Shown here piece after piece: positions 35,501-43,128 of a DNA stretch of 64,000 nucleotides. Both the position numbers and the translations under genes were made by a program. The stretch's first letter is position 1, and each line of letters begins with the position of its first letter. The DNA is taken from the NCBI GenBank assembly GCA_035362935.1, contig DAOSEC010000001.1, forward strand, positions 62,001-126,000, written 5' to 3'. Origin of the DNA: DAOSEC01 sp035362935. GTDB lineage: Bacteria; Bacillota_I; Bacilli_A; ML615J-28; CAG-313. The notes under the pieces were generated by a model. The model did not search any database and was not told the DNA's origin. It was given only the letters and a program-made list of their open reading frames with translations.

Positions 35501-37060
35501 CAAGTATCCTATTTTTATGAAAAATGGATGGTTGCCTTCCGAGAATACTCCAAATATTTCAAAGAAAACAACATAGCTTATATTGATAATACATTCTTAG
35601 ACAATGTTAAGCACATCGATGAATTGATGAAACACACAGATTCCTTGAAAGACTATTTAGTTGTACTCGAACACTCAAATGTGTTAAAAGATTATAAGCT
35701 AGACGATATCGTGAAACGAATCTTTAATGGAGAACTAACAAACAACATTAAGCATGGATTTTTATATCAATATTTCGTTTCTTTAAGCAAAGACTTTGTT
35801 CAAACATATCCAGAAATCTTAACTCTCCAAACCGTGAATGAAGGATTGATCGAAATCGATAAGCTAACAACGTTGATTTTAGAAGAGAACAAAGCCTTAT
35901 TACAATCTGCTCAAGACGCTGATTATGAGAAAATTGCTCATAGAATGAAACGAATCAAACCAAATAATTATAACGAAATGGTAAAGATTAGTTTACATAG
36001 TAAGTATCTTTATATTGCGGATTCAGATATCTTATTAAGTGGACTTGACATTGGCTTTTTTGATTGCGTTATCGTCGATGATGCACATATTGCAAATTCC
36101 AATAAATATGTGAAAGTCGCAGAAGCAAAACAACTCATTATCATTGGTGACAAAGATGCCAAAAGTTCGATTGCAAACAACTTAATATCTAGAATTCGAC
36201 ACGGAAACACAATACCTTTAAAGTTTAACTATCATAGAAACAATAAAATTCTTATGGATTATAAAAAAGAAAAAGACAACAACAAAGGAATCATTGATGA
36301 CTTTTTATTAAAAGAAACCGGGTTTTCTTATATTGAACAAGAACAACCATTCGTAGATTACATCACGCAACTGCACCACAAAGACCCGAATGCAAAAATC
36401 AATATCTATGTTGGTAACGATTTGATGAATTTTACTGTATATAAACAACTCGCAAATTATTTTATTGAAACGGGTTTTGAAAAAGACCAAGTGTTAGATA
36501 TTTTATCAAATCAAATTCGAATTTCTGATGCAAGAATTAATTATTTAAGTTTTGCAGATTACAACATATTCTATTACAATGATTATATCGATGTTGAAGA
36601 AGTTGTGCTTGAGATTACACTGACATCTTTGATGAGTGTACACAAAGCATTTATTATTTATCATCATATTGACCCAGAACAAACACCAATTATCAAAAAA
36701 CCACTAGAAACTTTGATTAAATATATTTCAAAATATAAGAAATGGAATCTAGTAGAAGACCAAGAATCTATTAAGTATCCATTATCACAATCTCTTGTCA
36801 ACAAAGGGTTCAAAGTCTATCAAGGATTTGGTAACATTGATATCATTTTCAAGAAGAAAAATCAAGTTTATGGTATTATAGTGTATAATGAGCCACAAAA
36901 ACTCGACTTAGATTTGATTGAAGATTACGAAAACTATGTTAAAACTATGGCAGAACAAGGAATAAAAATATATATGATTTTTTCTAAAGATGTTTGTGAA
37001 CGATTTGATCAAGTCATAGAACATATTATTTCCCAATGTGAGGTACAACATGATTCGTAA
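32591..37060 (+). CDS. DUF4011-type superfamily 1 helicase/nuclease-like protein, degenerate
   Basis: The 1489 residues have the layout of DUF4011/AAA_11 superfamily 1 proteins. An N-terminal domain (1-240) precedes Walker A IDGKLGTGKTTT near 255; motif Ia is VLYISNDSYQLKAFKQR; a long helical insertion covers about 340-1140; motif II is VIVDDAHIA and motif III IIIGDKDAKSS. An NYHRNNKIL segment corresponds to motif IV. The usual QGxExD motif and the VAxTRA arginine motif are not recognisable. The last 100 residues resemble the Vsr/DUF559-type nuclease found at the end of such proteins (GNIDIIFKKKNQVYGIIVYNE). ATPase activity is possible, but helicase and nuclease activity are doubtful. It overlaps the ankyrin gene by 11 bases. 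Confidence 0.75.
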   Translation: MAKRLELDYRLRLSNHHLSNIYDSGYYLEVGNLDANLITRIINGEELSFYDVINPHIAHDSPSKIANVEYDEVLQMRYFLNKKAIDSSEKIFLTCGILKWKSSKDSEIFAPIILIPIRVVERKLNQFYLKRSGKIIHNKYLSEEIKRRMGMDIPRFDKPETVFDIDYYGEFLAKLTNSSFELGNFITYARVDYMDIDLDRNKFSPQRSFMNYDLNEIHLYPLIHLNMILPANKEQKDALIVASEGKSFAIDGKLGTGKTTTAINIIANKIHQEQSVLYISNDSYQLKAFKQRVIELKLDKYMFDFDHPCEQTESVEEDIDIRVSKESYHKLSELTHRMTNIQKILLSKVCGYRYGEIYHQIAYLSRLDKASLSYPKIIHLHRHEIEQIIPSLNQIEASLIKLVPFEKSICHSLHETLKASDEEKIKESLKQFKITQLQGQMMSKKLTDLYHIQQTNDIRLIRRLIYNFNSLKNHQPSQSWIDEDLIAYQKALKKIDELETKIKQYYLVSEELSDKFDYRITSVNMDEVITGLFGEYFKETEVEIVNLLLQYKKQLLRIALGVENNKNNFTRLKGQLNNHFSTRKVELGTLEELSELVTFLERNEFNNKWIGFAINEKTQLLRKMKQYEDYFLSYQSSYVYILDSLVKNDLTAISELIEPFNKKGKAKGNQTKHEIKRIKKYVKPHIWKDPTFNMNKLIQKLKKHIELDKEYIRQKSSYEELFGELPVRLLGLTDQLSNTINLLEKYRLNKAFPVRNYLNYFSSLSAPEQKNALKDLQTMILIQKEIEKNIEELKPFGFKVRSYHFESRLQEIASISLYLKKLYRSNDYIKSLVLKPKNNIIVDDFIAVSNDTAVKPAVLQLFDPVTIAQSNQAQVASISQNTKDGLQVNDYYYIKQLLEEKQNVLSFLEKSEFEYRYLYGSYYKGLNTEVSAIRLALEKFGKFIKMIPNPEDVIGLFRPDQYVRFQADFEQVSYFYEKWMVAFREYSKYFKENNIAYIDNTFLDNVKHIDELMKHTDSLKDYLVVLEHSNVLKDYKLDDIVKRIFNGELTNNIKHGFLYQYFVSLSKDFVQTYPEILTLQTVNEGLIEIDKLTTLILEENKALLQSAQDADYEKIAHRMKRIKPNNYNEMVKISLHSKYLYIADSDILLSGLDIGFFDCVIVDDAHIANSNKYVKVAEAKQLIIIGDKDAKSSIANNLISRIRHGNTIPLKFNYHRNNKILMDYKKEKDNNKGIIDDFLLKETGFSYIEQEQPFVDYITQLHHKDPNAKINIYVGNDLMNFTVYKQLANYFIETGFEKDQVLDILSNQIRISDARINYLSFADYNIFYYNDYIDVEEVVLEITLTSLMSVHKAFIIYHHIDPEQTPIIKKPLETLIKYISKYKKWNLVEDQESIKYPLSQSLVNKGFKVYQGFGNIDIIFKKKNQVYGIIVYNEPQKLDLDLIEDYENYVKTMAEQGIKIYMIFSKDVCERFDQVIEHIISQCEVQHDS

Positions 37061-37619
37061 AAAAGGGTCTAAAAAATTACTCTATGAGTTTGTTAGATAT
37101 TTAAAAGACAATCAAGATTCAACGATTGCGATCAAGCACCGACTACTCAAACTAGATGAAGCGGATGTTGACCTAAATGCAAAAATGTATCGCGGAAGAA
37201 CTCTAATGCATTACGCAGTCATGATGAATAAGAAAAATATGATCAAATTATTTATCAAAAGCGGTGTTAATCCAAATATCGCAGATGATGACTTTTACAC
37301 ACCACTTCATCTTGCAATTAGTAAAAAATATTACCATGCAGCAAAAGAACTTCTACGACATGAAGTGGATTTGAACGCTGGAGCAGAATTTGAACAAACA
37401 CCATTGCACATAGCTGTAATAAGTGGTAATCTAGATTTGGTTAAGTTACTAATAGACCATGGGGCAGACTATTTGATGATTGATGAAAAAAACAATTATC
37501 CGATTGATTATGCAATTGATGAAAAAGATGTTAAAATTATTAATTATCTATTAAGCAAACAATCCATCGATGATGTAAGACAAAAACAAATTGATAAAAT
37601 AAATAAAGAAAAAAGGTGA
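37050..37619 (+). CDS. Ankyrin-repeat protein
   Basis: This 189-residue protein contains about four ankyrin repeats from residue 45 on. TPLHLAISKKYYHAAKELL and TPLHIAVISGNLDLVKLL are canonical, with HYAVMMNKKNMIKLF and PIDYAIDEKDVKIINYL as the outer, poorer repeats. The first 40 residues are basic. Ankyrin repeats bind proteins; no enzymatic domain is present. ATG 37050 follows GAGGT and lies within the end of the helicase-like gene; cdaA begins five bases after its TGA stop. A partner in the same operon is the obvious candidate, by inference. Confidence 0.88.
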   Translation: MIRKKGSKKLLYEFVRYLKDNQDSTIAIKHRLLKLDEADVDLNAKMYRGRTLMHYAVMMNKKNMIKLFIKSGVNPNIADDDFYTPLHLAISKKYYHAAKELLRHEVDLNAGAEFEQTPLHIAVISGNLDLVKLLIDHGADYLMIDEKNNYPIDYAIDEKDVKIINYLLSKQSIDDVRQKQIDKINKEKR

Positions 37620-37624
37620 TTTAG

Positions 37625-38431
37625 ATGGAATTATTTGACAATTTAAGAGACTATTTTTCATCCTATACAAACAATTATTCTGTTTTCGGTGTGATTCGTT
37701 TGGTCATAGATTTATTGTTTTTAGGAATAATTGTGTTTGTTATATTGAACTTTCTGTTTAAAAACGCAAAGATATGGTTAGTCCTTAAAAGCTTCTTCTT
37801 TCTATTCATAATTGGGGTGATATCGCTTGCTCTTGATTTATCGATTATGAAAGAAGTAATCAAGTATGGTATTTTTGTTTTAATTGGTGTTATAGTTATC
37901 ACTTACTCACCAGAAATCAAACAATTAACCGATGCTCTTGTCCGTACAAAAGGAGTAAAGCATAAAATCAATACAGAAGAAGAAAAAGAACAATTGATTA
38001 ACACTTTAATTACTACAGTAGAGTATTTATCAAAAAGACACATTGGGGCCATCATCACAATAGAGGAAGAAAACTCACTCAATATGTATATTGATAAAGC
38101 AATAATAATAGATTCACAAGTAAGTTTTGAGTTATTGACAACTATTTTTACCCCAGGGACCGCACTCCACGATGGTGCAGTAATTATTCGTGGAAATCGC
38201 ATTATGTGTGCTGCGGCATATTTCCCATCTACTGATAAGTTCGATATACCAAAAAATTTAGGTTCTAGACATCGTGCTGCTATTGGTATTAGTGAGATTT
38301 GTGATGCATTTACTATTGTTGTTTCTGAAGAGCGCGGTAAGGTTTCTACCACAATTGATGGAACCATCAATATAGGGGTTTCTCTTGATGATTTAAGAGA
38401 ATCACTTAATAAATATGTATTGACTCAATAA
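37625..38431 (+). CDS. cdaA: Diadenylate cyclase (c-di-AMP synthase)
   Basis: It makes the second messenger cyclic di-AMP from two ATP, controlling potassium and osmotic balance. The 268 residues have three N-terminal membrane segments (about 20-95) and a cytoplasmic DAC domain with the two active-site motifs: DGA in LHDGAVIIRG and RHR in GSRHRAAIG. AAAGGTGAT precedes the ATG. In most Bacillota cdaA is followed by cdaR and glmM; neither is here, and it instead ends an operon with an ankyrin protein and a helicase-like protein. Confidence 0.96.
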   Translation: MELFDNLRDYFSSYTNNYSVFGVIRLVIDLLFLGIIVFVILNFLFKNAKIWLVLKSFFFLFIIGVISLALDLSIMKEVIKYGIFVLIGVIVITYSPEIKQLTDALVRTKGVKHKINTEEEKEQLINTLITTVEYLSKRHIGAIITIEEENSLNMYIDKAIIIDSQVSFELLTTIFTPGTALHDGAVIIRGNRIMCAAAYFPSTDKFDIPKNLGSRHRAAIGISEICDAFTIVVSEERGKVSTTIDGTINIGVSLDDLRESLNKYVLTQ

Positions 38432-38459
38432 TAACAAATCGCTCTATCATATTTTGGTC

Positions 38460-38488
38460 TTGTGAAAGAAATATATATATGATATAAT
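38460..38488 (+). promoter_or_regulatory. Promoter of mgsA
   Basis: TTGTGA (38460-38465), a 17-base spacer and TATAAT (38483-38488) preceded by TGA. Confidence 0.6.
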
Positions 38489-38505
38489 AAATAAAAGGTG
38501 ATTTT

Positions 38506-38859
38506 ATGAAAATAGCACTAATCGCTCACGACAAGAAAAAAGATGAAATGATTGAGTTTGTGAAAAAGCATGTTTCTTTTTTTGCACAACATATATTATT
38601 TGCTACCGGAACAACAGGAAGCCGCATTATGGGAGCTACCAATCTAAAGATCCACTGTTTTCGATCAGGACCTTTAGGTGGAGATCAAGAAGTCGGAGCA
38701 AAGATTGCGAATGGCGAACTTGACTTGGTTATCTTTTTTCGGGACCCATTAACTGCACAACCACATGAACCAGACATATCAGCACTGTTGCGATTAGCTG
38801 ATGTATACAAAATACCTCTTGCTACTAACATATCGACAGCAGAAATGCTAGTCAAATAG
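38506..38859 (+). CDS. mgsA: Methylglyoxal synthase
   Basis: It turns dihydroxyacetone phosphate into methylglyoxal and phosphate, a glycolytic bypass that releases phosphate. The 117 residues are slightly short but complete: ALIAHDKKKDEM, the phosphate-binding GTTGSRI, SGPLGGDQEVGAKI, and the catalytic Asp in FFRDPLTAQPHEPDI. AAAAGGTGAT precedes the ATG. The PAS-domain gene follows after 24 bases. Confidence 0.96.
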   Translation: MKIALIAHDKKKDEMIEFVKKHVSFFAQHILFATGTTGSRIMGATNLKIHCFRSGPLGGDQEVGAKIANGELDLVIFFRDPLTAQPHEPDISALLRLADVYKIPLATNISTAEMLVK

Positions 38860-38883
38860 ATATTATTTTAGGAAGGTGAAATA

Positions 38884-40167
38884 ATGCAAACAATTATTGC
38901 AATGCTACAAGGGTTGTATCAAACCTTATTCGTACAGTATCCTGCATTTATCGCAATTATTTTAACAACTACCATTGTATTAATGGGATTTGTTCGGATG
39001 CTAGCGTTTAAAAAAGTACCAGTATTAGAAATTGTGTTAGCAATCTTAATTGCTGGATTTTATTATGCTCTTAGAGTTCCAATCGTTGTTCCAGCAGGAC
39101 TTGTAACAAAAGCACGATATGGTGTATACATTTTTGCTTTTTTGGCAAACGTTGCAACAATCATTCATTTTATTATCACAAAAAAAGCAGTAACCGCAAC
39201 AACTCAAACTTCTGTTGATTACTTAAAAAATGCAAATGTAGATATATATGTTGAAGTTAATCAACGCGGTAAAATCAAAGAATGCAACTTGGAGTTTTTG
39301 AGTATTGTTAATTTAGAGCGAAAAGATGTTTTAGGAAAAAAATTATTACCGCTCATTATTGATAAAGTTGACATCGTTACCTTTGATGGAGACCTCTTTA
39401 ATGAATCTGTCATCAAAGCACTACATGAAAAATCAAAAAATCGTAAGAAAGAAAAAAACAATATTCAATTTGAAATTCAGTATCGTAATAACGAAGGAAG
39501 TTTATTAACATATCACTTCTTTGAAATTCCAATTTTTGTGGGAAATCGATATGTTGGTAAAGTACTGGTTGGTGAAAAAGAAAAGTCAACTCTGCTTGTA
39601 AGGGCACAAACAGCTCTAGGACAATTAATGGCAGATGTTAATACCGCTAAACAGCAAACATTTGCACTATTCACATTACTAAACGAACCTGCGTTCTTAT
39701 TTGATCACTCAAGTAAAAAGTATTTATTATCTGAAAAGATCAGACGCGTCTTAAACATGAACGAATCCGAGATTAATTTTGATCAGTATCTAAAAATGAT
39801 GCACCCAGATGACATCGAACGATTTGTTGAAAAAAGTGCTGAAGTGAACAGTCGTACCATCACAAAGTTCACATACCGTATAAAAATTGGCAGTGAATAT
39901 ATGGTGTTTGAAGAAAGTTCAATTTTACTTGATGATGAAAACTCTCAAGTATCACTCATACGTTTGGTTAAAGTGAGAAAAGAAAAAGCACCAGAACCTG
40001 TTGTAGAACAAAAACATGAAGAAGTGGTTGCTCCCGTAGCTGTTGAGACGAAAGATTCCGTTATTGTAAAACAAAAAATTGAACCAAAACCTCAGCCAAA
40101 ACCAACCAATGAAGATTTACTAAAAGAACTAAAAGCACTAGAAGATCGAATTTTTACAAAGAAATAA
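38884..40167 (+). CDS. Membrane-anchored PAS-like protein without output domain
   Basis: The 427-residue protein has three or four N-terminal membrane segments (about 18-105). Two PAS-like regions follow. The first (about 118-235) includes VDIYVEVNQRGKIKECNLEF and FEIPIFVGNRYVGKVLVGE; the second (about 255-365) includes FLFDHSSKKYLLSEKIRRVL and MMHPDDIERFVEKS. A Pro/Glu/Lys-rich linker and a short helix end the protein. No kinase, GGDEF or DNA-binding domain is present, so any signal must be passed through a partner. AGGAAGGTG precedes the ATG. ispD follows at once, but a functional link is not evident. Confidence 0.7.
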   Translation: MQTIIAMLQGLYQTLFVQYPAFIAIILTTTIVLMGFVRMLAFKKVPVLEIVLAILIAGFYYALRVPIVVPAGLVTKARYGVYIFAFLANVATIIHFIITKKAVTATTQTSVDYLKNANVDIYVEVNQRGKIKECNLEFLSIVNLERKDVLGKKLLPLIIDKVDIVTFDGDLFNESVIKALHEKSKNRKKEKNNIQFEIQYRNNEGSLLTYHFFEIPIFVGNRYVGKVLVGEKEKSTLLVRAQTALGQLMADVNTAKQQTFALFTLLNEPAFLFDHSSKKYLLSEKIRRVLNMNESEINFDQYLKMMHPDDIERFVEKSAEVNSRTITKFTYRIKIGSEYMVFEESSILLDDENSQVSLIRLVKVRKEKAPEPVVEQKHEEVVAPVAVETKDSVIVKQKIEPKPQPKPTNEDLLKELKALEDRIFTKK

Positions 40168-40179
40168 GGGGTGACGATG

Positions 40180-40857
40180 ATGTTTGATGCAATAATCGTC
40201 ATGGCCGGTAAGGGAGAACGTTCTAAAAAACGAGTAAATAAAGTTTTTTATAAGATTCAAAAAAAGTATATCTTTCTCCACTCGGTCGATACTTTATTGG
40301 CAAACAGCATCATTCAAAAAATCATTCTTGTCGTCAATCCAAAAGATGTTACTAAAGTACGTCGCATCATGAGTAGCTATGACAGTACGAAGTACGAAAT
40401 CGTATTGGGTGGGGCAACTAGACAGGAAAGTGTATATGAAGGACTACAAAAGGTAACTGCGCAGTGGGTGTTAATCCATGATGGAGCAAGACCTTTTGTT
40501 TCATATGAGGCGATAGAGCGTTTGATTGATGCAATAAAAATCCATACTGTAGCAACACTAGGAATAAAAGCGATAGACACTTATAAGATTGTACAGCACA
40601 ATATGATTGTTGATAGTGTTGATCGAGACAATCTTTATGCGATATACACACCGCAAGGTGGTTTGACAGAACTATTGTTAGATTGCCATGAAAAAGCAAA
40701 GAAAAATTCATTTGTTGCAACGGATGATATTTCGATTGTTCAAAAATACTCAAAACACCACATTGTTTTGGTTGAAAGCAATCCCGAAAACATTAAAATA
40801 ACAACGCCACTCGATTTTATTATTGCTAAAAATATGATGAGCAGGAGAAACCAATGA
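40180..40857 (+). CDS. ispD: 2-C-methyl-D-erythritol 4-phosphate cytidylyltransferase
   Basis: It is the third step of the MEP isoprenoid pathway, joining CTP and methylerythritol phosphate. The 225 residues carry the nucleotide-binding VMAGKGERSKKR, the VLIHDGARPFVS motif, and VATDDISIVQ before the end. The usual PKQ after the Gly-rich loop is replaced by NKVF, although a Lys is kept. I prefer ATG 40180, five bases after AAGGGGTGA; ATG 40177 and GTG 40171 are alternatives. The stop overlaps the ispF start as ATGA. Confidence 0.94.
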   Translation: MFDAIIVMAGKGERSKKRVNKVFYKIQKKYIFLHSVDTLLANSIIQKIILVVNPKDVTKVRRIMSSYDSTKYEIVLGGATRQESVYEGLQKVTAQWVLIHDGARPFVSYEAIERLIDAIKIHTVATLGIKAIDTYKIVQHNMIVDSVDRDNLYAIYTPQGGLTELLLDCHEKAKKNSFVATDDISIVQKYSKHHIVLVESNPENIKITTPLDFIIAKNMMSRRNQ

Positions 40858-41354
40858 AATTAAGAATAGGTAGTTCACTCGACATACATCGGTTTAAAGA
40901 AGGAGACTCAGTAATCTTAGGTGGGGTTAAGATTCCACATAATAAAAGTTTACTAGGGCATAGTGATGCAGATGTTGTACTTCACGTGGTTGCCGAATCA
41001 ATACTTGGAGCATTATCCTTAGGTGATCTTGGAAAACACTTTCCAGATACAGATCCATCATACAAGGGAGTGTCATCATCAACTCTTGTTAAAGAGGTAA
41101 TGAAATTAGCTAAGAAGCAAAATTACTTTATCAATAACATTGATATATCCATTGTAGCAGAAGCACCTATGATGGCACCACACGTCGAATCAATGAGACT
41201 CCATATTTCAAAATTACTTGAAACAGAAATTGATAATGTTTCTGTGAAAGCAACAAGGGGAGAAAAGCTAGGATTCATCGGTCGTGAAGAAGGTATTATG
41301 GCTTTTGCGACCGTTTTGATGGTCAATACACAATACGAACTAAAAAAATTATAG
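40854..41354 (+). CDS. ispF: 2-C-methyl-D-erythritol 2,4-cyclodiphosphate synthase
   Basis: It cyclises the product of the IspE step in the MEP pathway. The 166 residues hold the metal ligands in SLDIHRF and GHSDADVVLH, GDLGKHFPDTDPSYKG, and ATRGEKLGFIGREEGI at the end. It overlaps ispD by four bases. AGCAGGAG in the end of ispD serves as ribosome-binding site. No terminator is evident before the NifU-domain gene. Confidence 0.97.
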   Translation: MKLRIGSSLDIHRFKEGDSVILGGVKIPHNKSLLGHSDADVVLHVVAESILGALSLGDLGKHFPDTDPSYKGVSSSTLVKEVMKLAKKQNYFINNIDISIVAEAPMMAPHVESMRLHISKLLETEIDNVSVKATRGEKLGFIGREEGIMAFATVLMVNTQYELKKL

Positions 41355-41392
41355 TAATATAAAAATTAACATTTTATAAGATTTTACAAAAA

Positions 41393-41418
41393 CTTTATAG
41401 TATAATCATACTATAAAG
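41393..41418. promoter_or_regulatory. Perfect 11-bp dyad over the -10 region of the NifU-domain gene
   Basis: CTTTATAGTAT (41393-41403) and ATACTATAAAG (41408-41418) are exact inverted repeats around AATC. The TATAAT at 41401-41406 lies inside it. The arrangement suggests an operator covering the promoter, although it could also be a 5' RNA stem. Confidence 0.5.
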
Positions 41419-41430
41419 GAAGGTATTAGC

Positions 41431-41673
41431 ATGGATGCACTTGAATTAAAACAATTAGAAAAAGATATAAAAAATACATTACAAAAAATTAGACCATACA
41501 TCCAACGAGATGGTGGCGATGTAGAATTCGTAAAATTTGAGGAAGGAATTGTCTATGTCCGATTGATTGGAGCGTGTGTCGGTTGTGCTGCTGTGGATTT
41601 AACATTAGCAGACGGAATCGAAGCACTACTATTAGAAGAAATTCCAGGAGTAATTGGTGTAGAACACATCTAA
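41431..41673 (+). CDS. NifU C-terminal domain iron-sulfur protein
   Basis: This 80-residue protein is a single Nfu domain. YIQRDGGDVEFV and GACVGCAAVDLTLADGIE, with the CxxC pair that bridges a 4Fe-4S cluster between two subunits, are typical. It resembles the short YutI proteins of Bacillota and probably carries clusters to apoproteins. GGAAGG precedes the ATG. A perfect dyad overlies its promoter. The PgpA-like gene follows after three bases; in Bacillus the yutI and yutG homologues are also close. Confidence 0.93.
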   Translation: MDALELKQLEKDIKNTLQKIRPYIQRDGGDVEFVKFEEGIVYVRLIGACVGCAAVDLTLADGIEALLLEEIPGVIGVEHI

Positions 41674-41676
41674 GTT

Positions 41677-42171
41677 ATGATAAAAATTAAGGGAGACTTA
41701 AAAAGACGTACCATTGAGTTATTAAACGAAAGAGGAGTTACGTTAAAAGACATTGCAGAACTAACGTTTATGCTACAAGAAAAGTATGTACCGAAGTTAA
41801 CTATGGCAGAATGTCTAACTAGTGTTGAGGCTGTTGTTGGAAAAAGAGAAGTTCAAACTGCGGTTATTACAGGGTTAGAGATTGATATTGCTGCTGAAAG
41901 GGGTCATTTTGGTCCGGAACTCACAGATATGTTAATGAATGATTACCCTTTATACGGTATTGATGAAATTTTGGTATTATCCATTGTCAATGTATATGGA
42001 TCGATTGGGTTAACAAACTTTGGATATATTGACAAAGTAAAACCCGGTATCATAGGTGAGATTGATAAGCTTGGTAAAGATGAACATCGTTGTAATACGT
42101 TTTTAGACGATGTAGTAGGAGCGATTGCGGCAGCAGCAGCAAGTAGAATTGCACACGGTCAAGGAGACTAA
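41677..42171 (+). CDS. Phosphatidylglycerophosphatase A-like protein (YutG-like)
   Basis: The 164 residues match the PgpA/YutG family: TMAECLTSVEAVVGKREVQ, DIAAERGHFGPEL, VYGSIGLTNFGYIDK, and the closing DDVVGAIAAAAASRI. In Bacillus the YutG-type protein supplies phosphatidylglycerophosphatase activity, removing phosphate to form phosphatidylglycerol. Unlike E. coli PgpA it has no clear membrane segments. It starts three bases after the NifU-domain stop with no good ribosome-binding site, so translation is probably coupled. Confidence 0.85.
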   Translation: MIKIKGDLKRRTIELLNERGVTLKDIAELTFMLQEKYVPKLTMAECLTSVEAVVGKREVQTAVITGLEIDIAAERGHFGPELTDMLMNDYPLYGIDEILVLSIVNVYGSIGLTNFGYIDKVKPGIIGEIDKLGKDEHRCNTFLDDVVGAIAAAAASRIAHGQGD

Positions 42172-42175
42172 AGTT

Positions 42176-42625
42176 ATGAATTATGCTTTGGTGATTGGAC
42201 TAATATCTGTTGTAATTGCACAAACAACAAAAATTATTACAGCTGGTATTGCAGAAAAGAAGTTTTTACCATGGATGATACTTTCTAATGGTGGAATGCC
42301 ATCATCACATACCGCGTTTGTAATCAGTGTTACGATTTCGATTGCCATAACAGTAGGAATGAGTTCTCCTGTTTTTGCTGTAGCAGCAATGATGGCACTA
42401 ATCGTTATTAACGATGCAGTAGGGGTACGATACGAAGCAGGAAAACATGCGTTTGTATTAAACCAACTCATAGAAGATTTAAAGGCACTAAGCCTAAGTG
42501 ATATGCCAAATGAAAAGAAATTAAAAGAATTATTAGGGCACAAGCCTATCGAAGTCTTCGGTGGAATAGTAGCTGGAACTGTAGTAGCAATTGCCGGTTA
42601 TTTTTTGATATTCCCATATTTTTAA
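42176..42625 (+). CDS. DUF212/YuiD-like divergent PAP2-family membrane protein
   Basis: The 149-residue protein has four or five membrane segments. GGMPSSHTAFV is a PAP2-like phosphatase signature and NDAVGVRYEAGKHA is the DUF212 hallmark. The family is a divergent branch of acid phosphatases, possibly acting on lipid phosphates; function is unproven. ATG 42176 follows AAGGAGA; the in-frame start at 42125 lies inside the PgpA-like gene. The position next to that gene fits lipid phosphate metabolism. Confidence 0.9.
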   Translation: MNYALVIGLISVVIAQTTKIITAGIAEKKFLPWMILSNGGMPSSHTAFVISVTISIAITVGMSSPVFAVAAMMALIVINDAVGVRYEAGKHAFVLNQLIEDLKALSLSDMPNEKKLKELLGHKPIEVFGGIVAGTVVAIAGYFLIFPYF

Positions 42626-42642
42626 ATAAGTGAGGTGAAATA

Positions 42643-42978
42643 ATGTATAAGGTCGGAGATATTGTATATGGAAAAATTACCAATATCCAAGGTTATGGTG
42701 CATTTGTTTCACTTGAAGGATATGATGGACTAATTCATATATCTGAGTTTTCAGATAGTTTTGTTAGAAACATTGAGGAATATGTAAAAATAGGTCAAAA
42801 AGTCAAACTAAAAATTATCGATGTCGATGAGGAATTAAAGCAAGTCAGACTTAGTTACAAACAAATCCATAAAACAAGAGGGATAAAATGGGCTGTACCA
42901 TCATTTAAAATTGGATTCAAGCCACTATCAATGATGTTGCCAAAATGGATTGTTAAAGCGAAAGAAAAAAATAAGTAA
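42643..42978 (+). CDS. S1-domain RNA-binding protein (YugI/CvfD-like)
   Basis: The 111 residues comprise one S1 domain at 3-72 (GDIVYGKITNIQGYGAFVSL, DGLIHISEFSD, VKLKIIDVDEELKQVRLSYK) and a short basic tail. Proteins of this build (YugI, CvfD) associate with ribosomes and affect translation in stress. GTGAGGTGA precedes the ATG. Confidence 0.88.
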   Translation: MYKVGDIVYGKITNIQGYGAFVSLEGYDGLIHISEFSDSFVRNIEEYVKIGQKVKLKIIDVDEELKQVRLSYKQIHKTRGIKWAVPSFKIGFKPLSMMLPKWIVKAKEKNK

Positions 42979-43084
42979 ATAATTGCTCACCACAAAGCAA
43001 CAAGCCTATTGAATCAAAATCAGTGCTAATGAAGTTGAAAGTTGTGATAACATATATATGTTTTTACAAGGTTGAGTCATGTAG

Positions 43085-43108
43085 ATAACCTCAATCGAGG
43101 TTATTTTT
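43085..43108 (+). terminator. Terminator upstream of tsaE
   Basis: ATAACCTC (43085-43092) and GAGGTTAT (43097-43104) form a perfect stem around AATC, followed by T residues. It lies about 100 bases after the S1-domain gene; the segment 42979-43084 shows nothing else I can name. Confidence 0.85.
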
Positions 43109-43128
43109 ATTAAAGACAGGTGGTTAAC

